A stretch of DNA of 64,000 nt from DATMER01 sp035556715 (GTDB lineage: Bacteria; Acidobacteriota; Thermoanaerobaculia; Multivoradales; UBA5704), in contig DATMER010000009.1 of the NCBI GenBank assembly GCA_035556715.1, positions 1 to 64,000 of the forward strand, in the 5' to 3' direction. Shown here in pieces: positions 10,846 to 21,219 of this stretch (position 1 is its first letter; every line of letters begins with the position of its first letter). A model generated the notes under the pieces. That model made no database searches. It was given only the letters and a program-made list of their open reading frames with translations, and was not told the origin of the DNA. Position numbers and translations under genes: made by a program.

Positions 10846-11706
10846 TCAGAGCAGCTCCTCGACCTCGAAGCTGGTTTCGAACGACTCGTAAAACGGATTG
10901 GTCAGCGGCTCCAGGGTGCGCAGGCGGCCGTAGATCGCCTGGTTGTGGTACTGGTCGGGCCGGTCGGCGCGCGGGATGACCAGCACGTCGCCGGCAATCC
11001 CCTTGCGCCGGAACAGGTAGTCGAAGACGTTGGCGAAGGCCTCCGTCTCGTTCAGGTTCGAGAGCGTGAAGCGCAGCACCCGGAAGCGCTCCTGGACGTC
11101 GATCCAGGTCTGGCCGCCGCGGCTCTTCGAAACGACGCTCGGATCCTCGAAGCCGATCGACCAGCCGTAGAGCATGTCGCGCGACGGCCGGTAGGCCGGG
11201 CCCGCCACCAGCCGCCCGGCTTGGAGATAGCCGGCCGGATTGCCCACGTCGTCGATGTCGATCCGGAGCTGCTGCGCCACGGCCGGAGTGGGCAGCAGGT
11301 GGTAGGCGCTCAGGGTGATCTGCGCCGCCACCTCCTGCGGCACCAGGCCGCCCCACTGGAAGACCCCCCAGGGCAGGGTCCCGAACTCCTCGATCTGCGG
11401 CCAGACGTTCACCCAGCCGCTGTCGTAGGCGTGCGTGACGAAACTCGGGTCGTCCCCGACCCGGATACGCCATCTCGAGCCCTGGCTGAAGTTGTGGCGG
11501 ATCAGGGCGACGGCGCCGATCACCTGCGGCTGGGTGAAGGCGGCCCTGACCCAGGTCGAGGCCAGGGCGGTGGTCTGCGTCCGCCAGGGCTTGACGATCT
11601 GCCGGTCCTGGAGGTTCGCCACCGGCAGGCTCGCCACCTGGGAGCCTGCCGTCAGCGTGGCCTCGTCGGCCCGGTTGGGTGCGCCCGCGAAGACCAGGTT
11701 CGACAC
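10846..11706 (-). CDS. Distal tail/minor tail protein
   Basis: 286 residues. Position directly after the hub protein and before the fibre, and a beta-rich sequence with galactose-binding-like features (WRIRVGDD, YGWSIGFEDP), suggest a distal tail component. No named family is recognised with certainty. It is 40 nt upstream of the fibre gene, in the same operon. All neighbours on this strand are tail genes, which is the main support for the role. Confidence 0.6.
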   Translation of the reverse strand: MSNLVFAGAPNRADEATLTAGSQVASLPVANLQDRQIVKPWRTQTTALASTWVRAAFTQPQVIGAVALIRHNFSQGSRWRIRVGDDPSFVTHAYDSGWVNVWPQIEEFGTLPWGVFQWGGLVPQEVAAQITLSAYHLLPTPAVAQQLRIDIDDVGNPAGYLQAGRLVAGPAYRPSRDMLYGWSIGFEDPSVVSKSRGGQTWIDVQERFRVLRFTLSNLNETEAFANVFDYLFRRKGIAGDVLVIPRADRPDQYHNQAIYGRLRTLEPLTNPFYESFETSFEVEELL

Positions 11707-11720
11707 GTTCTACCTCCTTG

Positions 11721-13757
11721 CTATCCCCAAAGCTCCATCGTCACGCGGTTCACATCGGCCCGCTCCTCCAGTCCGACGACCCGGAACAGGCGGCCGTCGA
11801 GGCCGAAGCGGGTGTAATCCAGAGCTATCTGATCGCCCAGCTCCAGCCGGTAGGGCTGGGTCTTGACCGTCACGCGGTACATCTCCCGGCGCTGGCCGTA
11901 GAGCCCGAGCAGGTGATTGGCCTCGACCTCGGCCGCTGCCTTGTCGGCGAGCAGCGTGGGCAGCGGCTCGGGGTCGAGGGCGAGCAGGAACTTCGTCTTC
12001 ACCGTCTCGTCTGCGGCCACGGCCAGGCGCACCTCCTCGGCGAGGAAGGCCTTGCGCGCCTCGGTGACCGAGCCGGCGAGCGAGTCGCCGGTCTGCACCG
12101 TCCAGTTGCGCTCGTAGCCCACGCGCTGGCGCCAGGCGGGCAGCTCGGTCGGCAGGGCCTCGATCTCCAGGATCTCGGCCGGTCCGAAGGTGGCCGCGGC
12201 CGGACTCTCCTCTTTCGGAGGACCGAAGAGGCCGACCTCGAACTTGCCGCCGCGGTCGAAGCCGTAGAAGGCCCCGATGCTGTTGACCAGCTCGTCGAGC
12301 ACGTCGAGGATCGTCCGCTGGTCGGACGCGTAGAGTCCGGCCACGGCCGGCTTGGCGGCGTCGAGCGCGGTAAAGCTCGCCGTGTCGAGATCCGCCGCGG
12401 TCAGCGGACCGTAGGTGGCCACCACCCTGCGGGCGATCCCGGCCACGGTCGAGACATAACTGCCCCCCAGCGTGTCGCCGCGCACGTCGGCCGTGATCAC
12501 GCCCCCGTCGCCGGGTGCCTGGAGCAGGGTGAAGGTGCCGCGCAGCAGGTCGACCGTGTACTGCCCTCCGGCCAGGGCCACGCCGCGGTTGTAGACCGCG
12601 TCGATCGCCTGGATGGGTCCGTCGTGTACCTGATAGAGGAGCAGCGACGGGTTGATCTGCACCGGCGACACGTTGAGGCACTTGCCGAAGCAGAGGGACT
12701 TGGGCCGTCCTTCGAGGCTCGCGCCCGACTCCAGCTCGGAGCGCAGCTTGACCGAGAGCTGGTTGCCGGCGTGGCTCGACAGGTGAGGAGTCACGCCCAG
12801 CGCCGCCCCGCCCGTCCAGATCGCCTTGCGCAACGTGTTCGATCCATCGGTGATGCGGATGTTGCGCACGAAGGCGCGCACGATCGCCGTGGTGCCGGCC
12901 GCGGGGTCGTACTCGCAGGCCACGTCGTAGTGGGTGATAGCGCTCCCATGCAGAGAGGCGGGGATCGGGATGGAGCGCGCGTACCACTTCCCCGAGGCGT
13001 GCGCCGACAGGTCGGTGGTGGGGTGGGCCGAAAGATTGTTCTGGTCGACCGCGGCCGTCGCCCGCAGGGAGCTGGTAGCGGTGCTCAGGTCGATGGCGAC
13101 CTTCTGGGGCACGAGCCGGCGCGATGGCCAGTAGACGTCGTACTTGAGGACGTCCCCCGCCTGGAAGGTGTACGCGCTGATGCCGGACAGGGAGGCGTAG
13201 AGATAGCTGTTGTCCGCGATGCCGACCATGGTGAAGGCCAGGTCGAGGGCGTCCTCCCCCGCGCCGGGCGGATCGTACAGCTCGGCCTGGAGCGGCGCGT
13301 CGAGCTTGTACTGCAGGTCCCGCAGCCGCACCGCCACCTGCTGCTCGTCGACCACGGCGCTGTGGGCCGTGCCGCGGAAGACCACGCCGAAGTCGGCATA
13401 GCCGAAGCCCTTGCCGCCCAGCCGCACCACGACCTCGCGGCCGTCGAACGCCAGGTTGCGGAAGAAGTCGAGGCCGCCGTCCGCGTTGTTGAGGCGGATC
13501 TCACCGAAGCTGGGCAGCGACGGTCCCCCGATCGCTCCGGGGCGGAAGATGCTGCGCTCGAAGTTGAGCGCTTCGACCACCCGCGCCTCGAAGTGCCGGT
13601 GCGCGGGCGTCTCGGCCGGTCCGGTTGTGAAGCCGTGGTCCGAGTAGTACAGGCTCACCACGGTCCCGGCCACGAGGTCGAAGGGCGCCAGCTCCACCAG
13701 GTAGTGCCGCGCCGCGTAGGGATCGGACAGCAGCAGGTCGAAAGGCGTGGTGCTCAC
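11721..13757 (-). CDS. Tail hub/baseplate-like minor tail protein
   Basis: 678 residues, encoded directly after the tape measure gene, where siphoviruses carry the distal tail and hub proteins. It overlaps the tape measure stop by 4 nt (ATGA), so translation is probably coupled. The sequence is beta-rich and has repeated strand-turn patterns. Its C-terminal part (LGDQIALDYTRFGLDGRLFRV) resembles the barrel typical of hub proteins. The exact family is not identified; the role is inferred from position and size. Confidence 0.65.
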   Translation of the reverse strand: MSTTPFDLLLSDPYAARHYLVELAPFDLVAGTVVSLYYSDHGFTTGPAETPAHRHFEARVVEALNFERSIFRPGAIGGPSLPSFGEIRLNNADGGLDFFRNLAFDGREVVVRLGGKGFGYADFGVVFRGTAHSAVVDEQQVAVRLRDLQYKLDAPLQAELYDPPGAGEDALDLAFTMVGIADNSYLYASLSGISAYTFQAGDVLKYDVYWPSRRLVPQKVAIDLSTATSSLRATAAVDQNNLSAHPTTDLSAHASGKWYARSIPIPASLHGSAITHYDVACEYDPAAGTTAIVRAFVRNIRITDGSNTLRKAIWTGGAALGVTPHLSSHAGNQLSVKLRSELESGASLEGRPKSLCFGKCLNVSPVQINPSLLLYQVHDGPIQAIDAVYNRGVALAGGQYTVDLLRGTFTLLQAPGDGGVITADVRGDTLGGSYVSTVAGIARRVVATYGPLTAADLDTASFTALDAAKPAVAGLYASDQRTILDVLDELVNSIGAFYGFDRGGKFEVGLFGPPKEESPAAATFGPAEILEIEALPTELPAWRQRVGYERNWTVQTGDSLAGSVTEARKAFLAEEVRLAVAADETVKTKFLLALDPEPLPTLLADKAAAEVEANHLLGLYGQRREMYRVTVKTQPYRLELGDQIALDYTRFGLDGRLFRVVGLEERADVNRVTMELWG

Positions 13758-16700
13758 TGGGCGCGCCCTCCGTACTGGGTGTTCGAGGTCAGCCTCCGCA
13801 GCAGGGCGCGGACCTCCTTGAGCTCCTCGCTCTGCTGGTCGACCCGGCGCTGCAGCTCGACCGAGTCCACGTGCTCCTGCTGCCGGGACAGCCGCACCTC
13901 CTCGATCAGGAGACGGTTGCCCTCGCGCACTCCGGAGAGGTCGACCGCGAGAGCCGGTCCGCCCTCGGCCGGAGCGCCGAAGTGGGCGGGGCGCTCGCCC
14001 GGCTCCAGTCCGTACAGGAGCTGGTCGCCGGCAAACGTTCCAAAGGGGAGCCCCGCCGTGGCCATGCGGTCCTGCCAGCTCCAGCCGGTCTGCGCGAGCA
14101 GGGCCTCGAAGGAGGTCCCGGCCGCGGCCGGAGCGGGCAGCAGACCTGGGGCCAGATTGCCGAGGACCTGCTCGATCACGCTGTTGACCAGGGCGAATAG
14201 GTCCTGGTAGCCCTGGCCGCTGGCGAAGAACGACTGCCCCTCCTGGAGGAGCTGCTGGGCCGCGCTCTGGAGCTGCTGGGCGGCTTCGAGGTCGCCACCC
14301 AGGGCGCGGGTGGCGAGGTCCTGGAAGCGGGCCTGCGCTTCCGCGAGCCGCTGCTCCGGAGTGAGCGTCGACAGCTCGGACAGAGCCAGGCTCTCGCGGA
14401 ACTCGTTGAGCGGACCGAGCAGGCGCTCCCAGAAGTCGTCGATCGCGATCTGGTAGGCGGCCTCGACCCGGTCGAGCGAGACGCCGAGGCGGGCGGCGTT
14501 CTCGCGCATCTCGTCGAACTGCTCGTTGAGCTTCTTGAGCTCGCGCTCGGCCGGCGAGAGCTGCAGGTCCTCGAACTGTTCGAGCTGGCGTAGCAGGGCG
14601 TCGAGCTCGCGCTGGCGCTGCTCCGCCTCCCGGGAAGCGTCGTCGCCGCCGCCGCGCTCGATCGTCCGGCCGGGGCGCTGCTGCTGGGCGGCCTCCCAGG
14701 CCAGGCCGATCTTCTTGAGCGTCTCGGCAAGCTCGGGCGGGATCTCGGTTAGGCCGAGCATCGCCTGGATGGCGTCGAACGTGCCGCTCGCGAGCTGGTG
14801 CATCAGGTCGGGCAGCGACAGGTCGCCGCCGGAGAGCAGGATGTCGATCAGCGCGCCGAAGCCGTCGGTCGATCCGAGGACGCCGTCGCGCAGCTCGTCG
14901 AGGAAGCCCGCGATGTCGCCCGAGCCCAGGGCATCCGTGAGAGCCAGGAGCGAGCCGTCGATCTCGAAGCCCGACTGCTGGAGCAGCGACACCAGGTTGC
15001 CGAGTGCTCCCTGGAGGGCGCCGGCGTCGTCGGTCATCCCCAGCCGGAGCTGTTCGAGGAGCAGCGACACCTGGGTGGACGCGGCGTCGATCGCCGCGCG
15101 CTGCTCGGCCGGAATCTCCTCCATGCCGCGGCCCTCGCGCAGGGGTTCGAGCAGGTCGAGCACCGAAGCCACGAGCTCGCCGGGCGTGAGACCGGTGGGA
15201 GCACCGTCGGGCGAGCCCGGTGGCGGGGGAGTGGTGCCGTCCGGCAGCGCCGCGTGGCGCAGCTCGCGGAAGGCGGTTGCCAGTTCCTCGGAGGCGAGCT
15301 TGACGTCGCCGAAGGTCTGTTCGAGCTGGCGCGCTCCCGGGAACGGCTCGGGCTCCATCGGCTCCTGGGAGCCCGGCTCGTAGGTGTAGAGGGCCAGGGC
15401 GTCGCGCAGGTAGGTGAGGAACTCGTCTTCCATGGCCCGCTGCTGCTGCTCCTCGTCGGAGAGCAGGTAGCGGTCGAGCTGGGCGTCGAGCTCGCCGCGC
15501 AGCCGCTCGATCGCTGCGAGCTCCAGGCGGGTCAGCTCGTCGACCGACAGGCCCAGCAGCTCGGCGTCCTCGCGAAGCTGAGTGAAGCGGTCGCGCATGT
15601 CGCGCACGGCGATCTCGGTCGGGGTGAGGCCGGCATCGCGCAGGTCCTGGAGCGAGGCCTTGAACTCGTCCACGAGCTGCTGGAACGCGGCCGCCTCGGC
15701 TTCTCCGAGCAGCCGCTCGTTGGGGCCGCCGCCGCCGGTGAAGCCCATTGCCTCGTCGAGCGCCCGCGCCGCCTCGCGCTGCTCCTCGAAGAACTTCGTC
15801 AGGTCGCGGTGGCGGACGGCGATGTCCGAGAGTCCGCGGCCGTAGTCGAGGTAGCTCTGGATGCCCTCCTGGAACTGCTTCTGCATGATCTCGAGGGCCT
15901 GCTGGTACGCCTCGTTGACCCGGTCGGTGCTGATCCCCAGGGCCTCGGCGTTCTTTTTCAGCTCCTCGAACTTCTTCCGGAGCTCATCGAGCTGGGCGAC
16001 GAACGGGTTTTCGCCGGCGAAGGCCGCGAGCTCGTCCTCGAACTGCTGGCGGAGCTGCTCGCGCGCGGCCTGCTCGGCGCGGTTGACCGTCTCCATGTCG
16101 ATCCCGAGCGCCTTGGCGTTGGTGCGCAGCTCGGCGAAGCGCTCGTCGAGATCGCGCAGCTCGACCTGGAGAGGGGTCAGGCCGTCGGCGAGGTCGAGGT
16201 AGGGCTGGAGCTGCTCCATCACCTGCTTGCGCAGGGCTTTGACCGCCTCCTCATAGGCCTTGTCGACCTCGCGCATCGACACGCCGGCGGCGCGGGCATC
16301 GCGGCGCAGCTTCTCGAAGGTGTCGTCGAGCTCGAGAAGCTGTTGCTGGACCGCGGTCATGTTCGCCCTCTGGTAGGGGGCGAGTGAGTCGCGCACCCGC
16401 TCGCGCAGGGCCCGGCGGGCTGCCAGCTCGGCGCGGTCGATCTCCGACATGTCGATCGGCGTCTGCGACTCGTTCAGGCCCTGCAGCCGAGCGATCTCCT
16501 CGAGTAGCTTCTTGATCGTCTCCTCGATCCCGCCGGTGGCGAGGCGCAGGAGGCGCTCGGGGTCCATGCCCAGGGCGGCGAAACGCTCGAGGATCTCGGG
16601 CGGTATGAAGGCTTCCGGGTTTGCCTGCGCCTGGGCGAGGAGCTCCTGCTGGCGGGCGACCTCCCCTTGCAGGCTCTGGATCTCTTCATTGCGCGTCTGC

Positions 16701-19700
16701 TGCTGGCGCTCCAGCTCCTCGTTGAACAGGCGCGCATTCTCCCGCATCTCCTCGAATGCCTCGGTGATGCGCCGCGCCTCGCGCTCGACGTCGGTCAGGC
16801 CTGCCTCCTGGAAGGGCTTGAGACCCGACATGAGGTTCTTCTTCATGTCGTCGAACGCGCGCTGGAAGGCGTCGTCGATCTTGTCGACCGCGATGCCCAG
16901 GGCCAGCGCCCGCTCGCGCATGTTCTGGAAGCCCTTCGCTAAGTCGCGAAGGTCCTTGGTGACCGGCTCGAGATCGATGTCGCGCACCGCGACCGCGAAC
17001 TCGATGTCCGAGGTCAGCTCCTCGATGGTGGTGGCCATCGTGTTCTTGAAGGCCGCCTGGACCTCCGGCGACAGCCCCTCGAACTGGGCGCCCTTGAGCG
17101 CCTGGATGACCGCGAAGTCGGTGGCCGCCTTCAGGTCCTCGCCGAACTTGTGCGTGATGCCGGCGGCGTCGATGACGCGGTACCACTTGTTCTTCTTCGT
17201 CTCCAGGGTGATCTTGGGCAGCGACGTCAGAGCGCCGCCGCTCATCGCCACGATCTCGTTGATCGCGTCGGTGACCCCCTTTGAGAACTTCTGGAGCTGC
17301 AGCATGTCGGCCTTGCCCCGGACGCGGACGGCGTCGATGACGGCGAACCCCTCCTTGGCCGCCAAGTCGGCATAGCCCCGCTCGCTGGGCTTGTAGGAGA
17401 TCGCGGCCGCCACCAGACCGCCGATGACGCCGCCGATGAAGGCGCCCCAGACGCCGCCGACCGCGCCGCCGATCTGGAAGCCGATGGTGAACCCCGCCGC
17501 CGCGCCGGCAGCGCCCGCGATGTAGCTCACCGTGGGATCGGCGCCCGCCGCCGTTCCCACGGCTCCGCCGACACCGGCGCCGATCACGGCGGCGCTGCCG
17601 GCGCCGGCAGCGCCGCCCTGCTGCATGTTCACGATCAGTTGCCCGAACTGGGTCGCGTCGGCGCCCGTGCGGAAGATCGCCGCCTTGAGCCACTCGGCCA
17701 CCATGTCGGCGAGCATCTTCGAGAAGAACTTCCCGACGTTGTCGAAGAGGTTCTTGAACCCCTCGGTGCTGCCCTGGAAGAGGTCCGCCAGGGCGGAGCT
17801 GAACTCGGAGAGGAAGGCGTCGACGATCTGCCGGTAGATCCCCTTCAGGGTCGCGGCCGCCTTCGCCGTCGACGTCTCCAGCGTTACGCCGAACTCGGCT
17901 CCCGCCTCGGTCAGCCCCTCGAGGTCCGTGCGCATCTGCTGGAGGCGCTCGGAGGCCACCTGGTACTCCGGCCCCGGGGGCGTCTGCTTGAGCTCGTCGC
18001 TCGCTGCTGCGACTGCATTCTCGAGCTCCATCATCGCGGTCTTGAAGGCATTCACCCTGTCCGGAGCCTGGTCGGGCGTGGCCTCGGCGAGCGCGGCCAG
18101 GGCCTTGGCCGCATTGAGTGCCTCCTCGCTGTGCTTGCCGATGGTCTTTCCGGCCGATTCCTGACTGCTCCCGACCTTCTTCGTTGCCGCGTCGAGCTGC
18201 TCCGTGGCCTTGGCAACCTCTCCCTGGGCATCGGCAAGCTGCGCGAAAGCCTTGCGCGCTTCCTCGACCGTCTCGTTCGTTTTCTTCGCGCTGGCCTCGA
18301 AGGCGTCGTACTTCGCCTGGACGTCGAGGATCGACGCGCCTTCGAGCTCGGCAAGGGCCTCGGTGGTCGCCGCGGCGGCCTTCTCCACCTGGGAGAGCGG
18401 ACCGCTCATTGCCTCGATGTTCCTCGCAGCGGCCGAGTTGCCTGCCAGGTCCGAGATCTCCTTGTTGAGCTCACTGAGCGCCTGGATCACCGCCTCGTGC
18501 TTGGGCGGCAGCTTCTCCAGGATCGCGCGCTGCTCCTCGAAGACGCCGGAAGCCTTTCCTGCCAGCTCGGTGAAGCGCTGATACTTCTCCGCCACCTCAT
18601 TGAGGGGAGCGCTCTTCAGCTCGTCGAACGCGGCCTGGGCTTCGGCGGCGCTGGCGCGGATGGCTTCGAGCGCCTGGGTGGCCGCTGCCTCGGCGTCGAC
18701 TCCGCCGCCCCCGGCACCCGGCCGGATACGAGACGGAGGGGAGGGAATGGCCGGCTCGGGAGGACGCGAGGCGACGAGCTCGTTCGCCCGGGCCGCGACG
18801 TCGGTGCCGAACATCTGGCCGAGCTCGGCGAAGTCCTGCCCGACGCCGACGACCCAGTCCTTGACCTTCCCCGCCACGGCGCCCACCGCGTCCCCCACCT
18901 GGTTGGCGAAGTTGCCGATGCCCGTGGCGATCGCACCGAAGGCCTCGCCGACGTAATCTTTGCTGAAGTTGTCCGCCGTCGCCGCGCGGACACGATCGAA
19001 GAGCCCCGAGACGTCTCCTTCTTCCAGCGCCTGCTTGGCGGCGGAGAAGGCCTCGGGAATCGAGAAGATGACGGCCAGGGCCTGGTTGGCCGTGTTGCGC
19101 AGCCACTGGACGATGGCCGTGAAGCCGACGCCCAGCAGCTCCCCGATGCCGCCTACGATTCCGGCCACGAACTGGAAGGCGCTGGCGAGCCCGGCCATGA
19201 TCTTCTTGACGCCGTCGAGAACGGCGTCCTTGATCCACCCCCAGAGAATGACCATGTCGTCGCTGAAGGAAGCGAACCAGGTCTTGAGGGCATCCCAGGC
19301 GACTCCGAGGTACTCCTTCGTCGTATCCCAGGTGGCCTGCAGCCACTCGCCCACGGTGGCGCTGGTCTCGCCGATGGTCAGCGTCTCGTCCTTGAAGATG
19401 ACGAGCGCCGCCACCACCGCCGCGATCGCCCCGACGATCAGGCCGATCGGGTTGGCGAGGACGGCCGTACCCAGCGCGACGATCGCGCCCTTGGCCACGC
19501 TCAGGCTCTTCACCAGCTCGCCGATGGCCGCCACCGCGGTCGCCGCCGAGAGACCGGCGAGCACCGAGGCCACGATCCCCGCGTGCTCGGCGAGGAACTC
19601 GGCGGCGCTGGCCGCCACGCCCATTGCCGCCCCCAACCCCTTGCCCAGCACCTCGGCCACGGGCCGCGCCGCCTCCACGATCTTGGCGAAGCTCCCGTCC

Positions 19701-20881
19701 ATACTCTCGAGCGCGGTCAGGAGGCCGGCTCCTCCCAAGGCTGCGAGCAGGCCCGCGAAAGCTTCCTTCACCTGGTCGAAGCCCGTGGAGAAGGTGTCCG
19801 CCTGCTGCTCCATCCCGTCGGCGAAGCGGGTGGTGCCGAGCTGCTCCAGATATTGAGCCACCTCCCGGGACGAGTTGCCGACGGTGGTGCTCACCCCCTG
19901 GAAGGAGATCTTCAGCTTGTTGCCCTGCTCCTCCACCTGGAGGCCGAGCTCTTCGAGCCCCTCGATCTTGCCCAGGTCGACGCCGGAGATCGCCGAGGTC
20001 ACCGCCGTCAGATCCTTGCCGAAGCCGGCGGCGGCGTTGCCGAAGGCCGTCATGTTCTCCTGGGTCGGCTGGATGCCCGCCGTCCAGAGCTGGCGGAAGG
20101 CCTCGGTGGCGGTCTCCAGGGAGACCGGAGTGCGGCCGGCGAAGTCCTGGATCATTTGGAAGGCCTGGCCGGCGCCCTCGGCCGAGCCGAGCATGTTTTC
20201 GAGCGAGAGCTTCAACTGATCGAAGGAGCTCGCCGTCTCGGTGACCGCGACGAAACCCTCGAAGGCGAAGGTCAGGACCTTGATCGGCTTTTCAAACATC
20301 TCGGCGGCCGCCGCGGCAGGGCCGAAACCCTGATCGCCGAGAGTCCTGAGCGCACCTTGCAGAGCTCCGACCTTCTCCTTGGCCTGATCGGCCGCGTCTC
20401 CGGTCTGCTTGATGGGTCCGTCGGGGGGCTCGCCACCGCCGCCGCCAGCCGCGGCCACCAGGGCCGACGCCGGAGCCTGCGCAACGGAGGCGACCACGGA
20501 GGTGGAGGACTGCGCCGCCGCCACTTCCTCGGTGGCCGCCCCGGCGCTCTGGCGGCGGCTCCCCCTGCCGAGGATCCCGAAGCCGGTCGCGGCTTCGACC
20601 ATCAGGTTCTTCACCTTGGCGAGCGCCACCGCCAGCCTGCCGGCGGCATCCGCGACGGTGACGAACTTCATGGCCTTGCCGATGGCCGCCATGACCTTCT
20701 CCACCGTCAGCGCCTTGGTCACGAACTCCTTGAACCCGCGGCCCGACTTCGCGAGCGCCTCGAGCACCTTGGCGAGGGCCGGACGCATCTGGTTGAGCAT
20801 CCGGGTGACAGCGGCGAGCGCCGGGCCGATGGCCCTTGTGGCGCGGACGACGGCGACGGCTCCTGCAGGTGCGGCTTGCAT
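13754..20881 (-). CDS. Phage tail tape measure protein, 2375 residues
   Basis: Sets tail length and forms the central fibre of a non-contractile tail. The N-terminal 700 residues contain a tape-measure core (QLKLSLENMLGSAEGAGQ, then a helical domain that hovers around a Gly/Ala-rich hydrophobic patch). A second Gly/Ala-rich membrane-like stretch lies near residues 1100-1160. From about 1350 to 2250 there are at least six degenerate coiled-coil repeats with a core like RFAELRTNAKALGIDMETV. The start ATG overlaps the TAA of the upstream frameshift ORF by one base. Using the general rule of 0.15 nm per residue, the tail would be about 350 nm. Confidence 0.9.
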   Translation of the reverse strand: MQAAPAGAVAVVRATRAIGPALAAVTRMLNQMRPALAKVLEALAKSGRGFKEFVTKALTVEKVMAAIGKAMKFVTVADAAGRLAVALAKVKNLMVEAATGFGILGRGSRRQSAGAATEEVAAAQSSTSVVASVAQAPASALVAAAGGGGGEPPDGPIKQTGDAADQAKEKVGALQGALRTLGDQGFGPAAAAAEMFEKPIKVLTFAFEGFVAVTETASSFDQLKLSLENMLGSAEGAGQAFQMIQDFAGRTPVSLETATEAFRQLWTAGIQPTQENMTAFGNAAAGFGKDLTAVTSAISGVDLGKIEGLEELGLQVEEQGNKLKISFQGVSTTVGNSSREVAQYLEQLGTTRFADGMEQQADTFSTGFDQVKEAFAGLLAALGGAGLLTALESMDGSFAKIVEAARPVAEVLGKGLGAAMGVAASAAEFLAEHAGIVASVLAGLSAATAVAAIGELVKSLSVAKGAIVALGTAVLANPIGLIVGAIAAVVAALVIFKDETLTIGETSATVGEWLQATWDTTKEYLGVAWDALKTWFASFSDDMVILWGWIKDAVLDGVKKIMAGLASAFQFVAGIVGGIGELLGVGFTAIVQWLRNTANQALAVIFSIPEAFSAAKQALEEGDVSGLFDRVRAATADNFSKDYVGEAFGAIATGIGNFANQVGDAVGAVAGKVKDWVVGVGQDFAELGQMFGTDVAARANELVASRPPEPAIPSPPSRIRPGAGGGGVDAEAAATQALEAIRASAAEAQAAFDELKSAPLNEVAEKYQRFTELAGKASGVFEEQRAILEKLPPKHEAVIQALSELNKEISDLAGNSAAARNIEAMSGPLSQVEKAAAATTEALAELEGASILDVQAKYDAFEASAKKTNETVEEARKAFAQLADAQGEVAKATEQLDAATKKVGSSQESAGKTIGKHSEEALNAAKALAALAEATPDQAPDRVNAFKTAMMELENAVAAASDELKQTPPGPEYQVASERLQQMRTDLEGLTEAGAEFGVTLETSTAKAAATLKGIYRQIVDAFLSEFSSALADLFQGSTEGFKNLFDNVGKFFSKMLADMVAEWLKAAIFRTGADATQFGQLIVNMQQGGAAGAGSAAVIGAGVGGAVGTAAGADPTVSYIAGAAGAAAGFTIGFQIGGAVGGVWGAFIGGVIGGLVAAAISYKPSERGYADLAAKEGFAVIDAVRVRGKADMLQLQKFSKGVTDAINEIVAMSGGALTSLPKITLETKKNKWYRVIDAAGITHKFGEDLKAATDFAVIQALKGAQFEGLSPEVQAAFKNTMATTIEELTSDIEFAVAVRDIDLEPVTKDLRDLAKGFQNMRERALALGIAVDKIDDAFQRAFDDMKKNLMSGLKPFQEAGLTDVEREARRITEAFEEMRENARLFNEELERQQQTRNEEIQSLQGEVARQQELLAQAQANPEAFIPPEILERFAALGMDPERLLRLATGGIEETIKKLLEEIARLQGLNESQTPIDMSEIDRAELAARRALRERVRDSLAPYQRANMTAVQQQLLELDDTFEKLRRDARAAGVSMREVDKAYEEAVKALRKQVMEQLQPYLDLADGLTPLQVELRDLDERFAELRTNAKALGIDMETVNRAEQAAREQLRQQFEDELAAFAGENPFVAQLDELRKKFEELKKNAEALGISTDRVNEAYQQALEIMQKQFQEGIQSYLDYGRGLSDIAVRHRDLTKFFEEQREAARALDEAMGFTGGGGPNERLLGEAEAAAFQQLVDEFKASLQDLRDAGLTPTEIAVRDMRDRFTQLREDAELLGLSVDELTRLELAAIERLRGELDAQLDRYLLSDEEQQQRAMEDEFLTYLRDALALYTYEPGSQEPMEPEPFPGARQLEQTFGDVKLASEELATAFRELRHAALPDGTTPPPPGSPDGAPTGLTPGELVASVLDLLEPLREGRGMEEIPAEQRAAIDAASTQVSLLLEQLRLGMTDDAGALQGALGNLVSLLQQSGFEIDGSLLALTDALGSGDIAGFLDELRDGVLGSTDGFGALIDILLSGGDLSLPDLMHQLASGTFDAIQAMLGLTEIPPELAETLKKIGLAWEAAQQQRPGRTIERGGGDDASREAEQRQRELDALLRQLEQFEDLQLSPAERELKKLNEQFDEMRENAARLGVSLDRVEAAYQIAIDDFWERLLGPLNEFRESLALSELSTLTPEQRLAEAQARFQDLATRALGGDLEAAQQLQSAAQQLLQEGQSFFASGQGYQDLFALVNSVIEQVLGNLAPGLLPAPAAAGTSFEALLAQTGWSWQDRMATAGLPFGTFAGDQLLYGLEPGERPAHFGAPAEGGPALAVDLSGVREGNRLLIEEVRLSRQQEHVDSVELQRRVDQQSEELKEVRALLRRLTSNTQYGGRAQ

Positions 20882-21219
20882 TACTTTCCCGTCCTCTTCT
20901 GCTTGCCCTTCTCGTTCGTCGACTTCAAGTACTCCTCGTCGAGCGCCCGGAGGAGGTAGAGGAGATCCTCACGCTCCTCCGGCTCGATCTCGAACATCTC
21001 GCAATACGCCCTGACCTCGGTCAGAGGGATCGCCCCCGCTCCCCAACCCATGTTGCGGCTGGGGCTCAACAGGACGAACGCTTCCCACACCGGAACGAGG
21101 TCCGGGTACAACTCCGGCCGGTTCTCCAAAGCCGGAGTCGGCTTTCCTTCTTCCTGCCTCCGCTCGAGGAGCTCGAGATGCGGGCCCCAGGAGAGCGACC
21201 AGCGGAGGGTTTCGATCAG
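20881..21219 (-). CDS. Tail assembly chaperone frameshift extension (GT-like)
   Basis: This 112-codon frame has no good start of its own. It is open from the end of the upstream chaperone gene in the -1 frame and begins at a GGGAAAC slippery heptamer, so it is best read as the T part of a G-T fusion made by programmed -1 frameshifting. The fusion would have about 243 residues. In lambda, G and GT bind the tape measure protein and recruit tail tube subunits. The stop TAA overlaps the ATG of the tape measure gene. Confidence 0.8.
   Translation of the reverse strand: MIETLRWSLSWGPHLELLERRQEEGKPTPALENRPELYPDLVPVWEAFVLLSPSRNMGWGAGAIPLTEVRAYCEMFEIEPEEREDLLYLLRALDEEYLKSTNEKGKQKRTGK

Noticed and set aside
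17639..20959. Long plus-strand open frame of 1106 codons
   Set aside because: It is antisense to the tape measure gene and reflects high GC and codon bias; composition is low-complexity with no start site.
20881..21129. Independent 82-residue gene before the tape measure
   Set aside because: It would start with TTG without a Shine-Dalgarno; the frame continues upstream to a slippery site, so it is better read as a frameshift extension.
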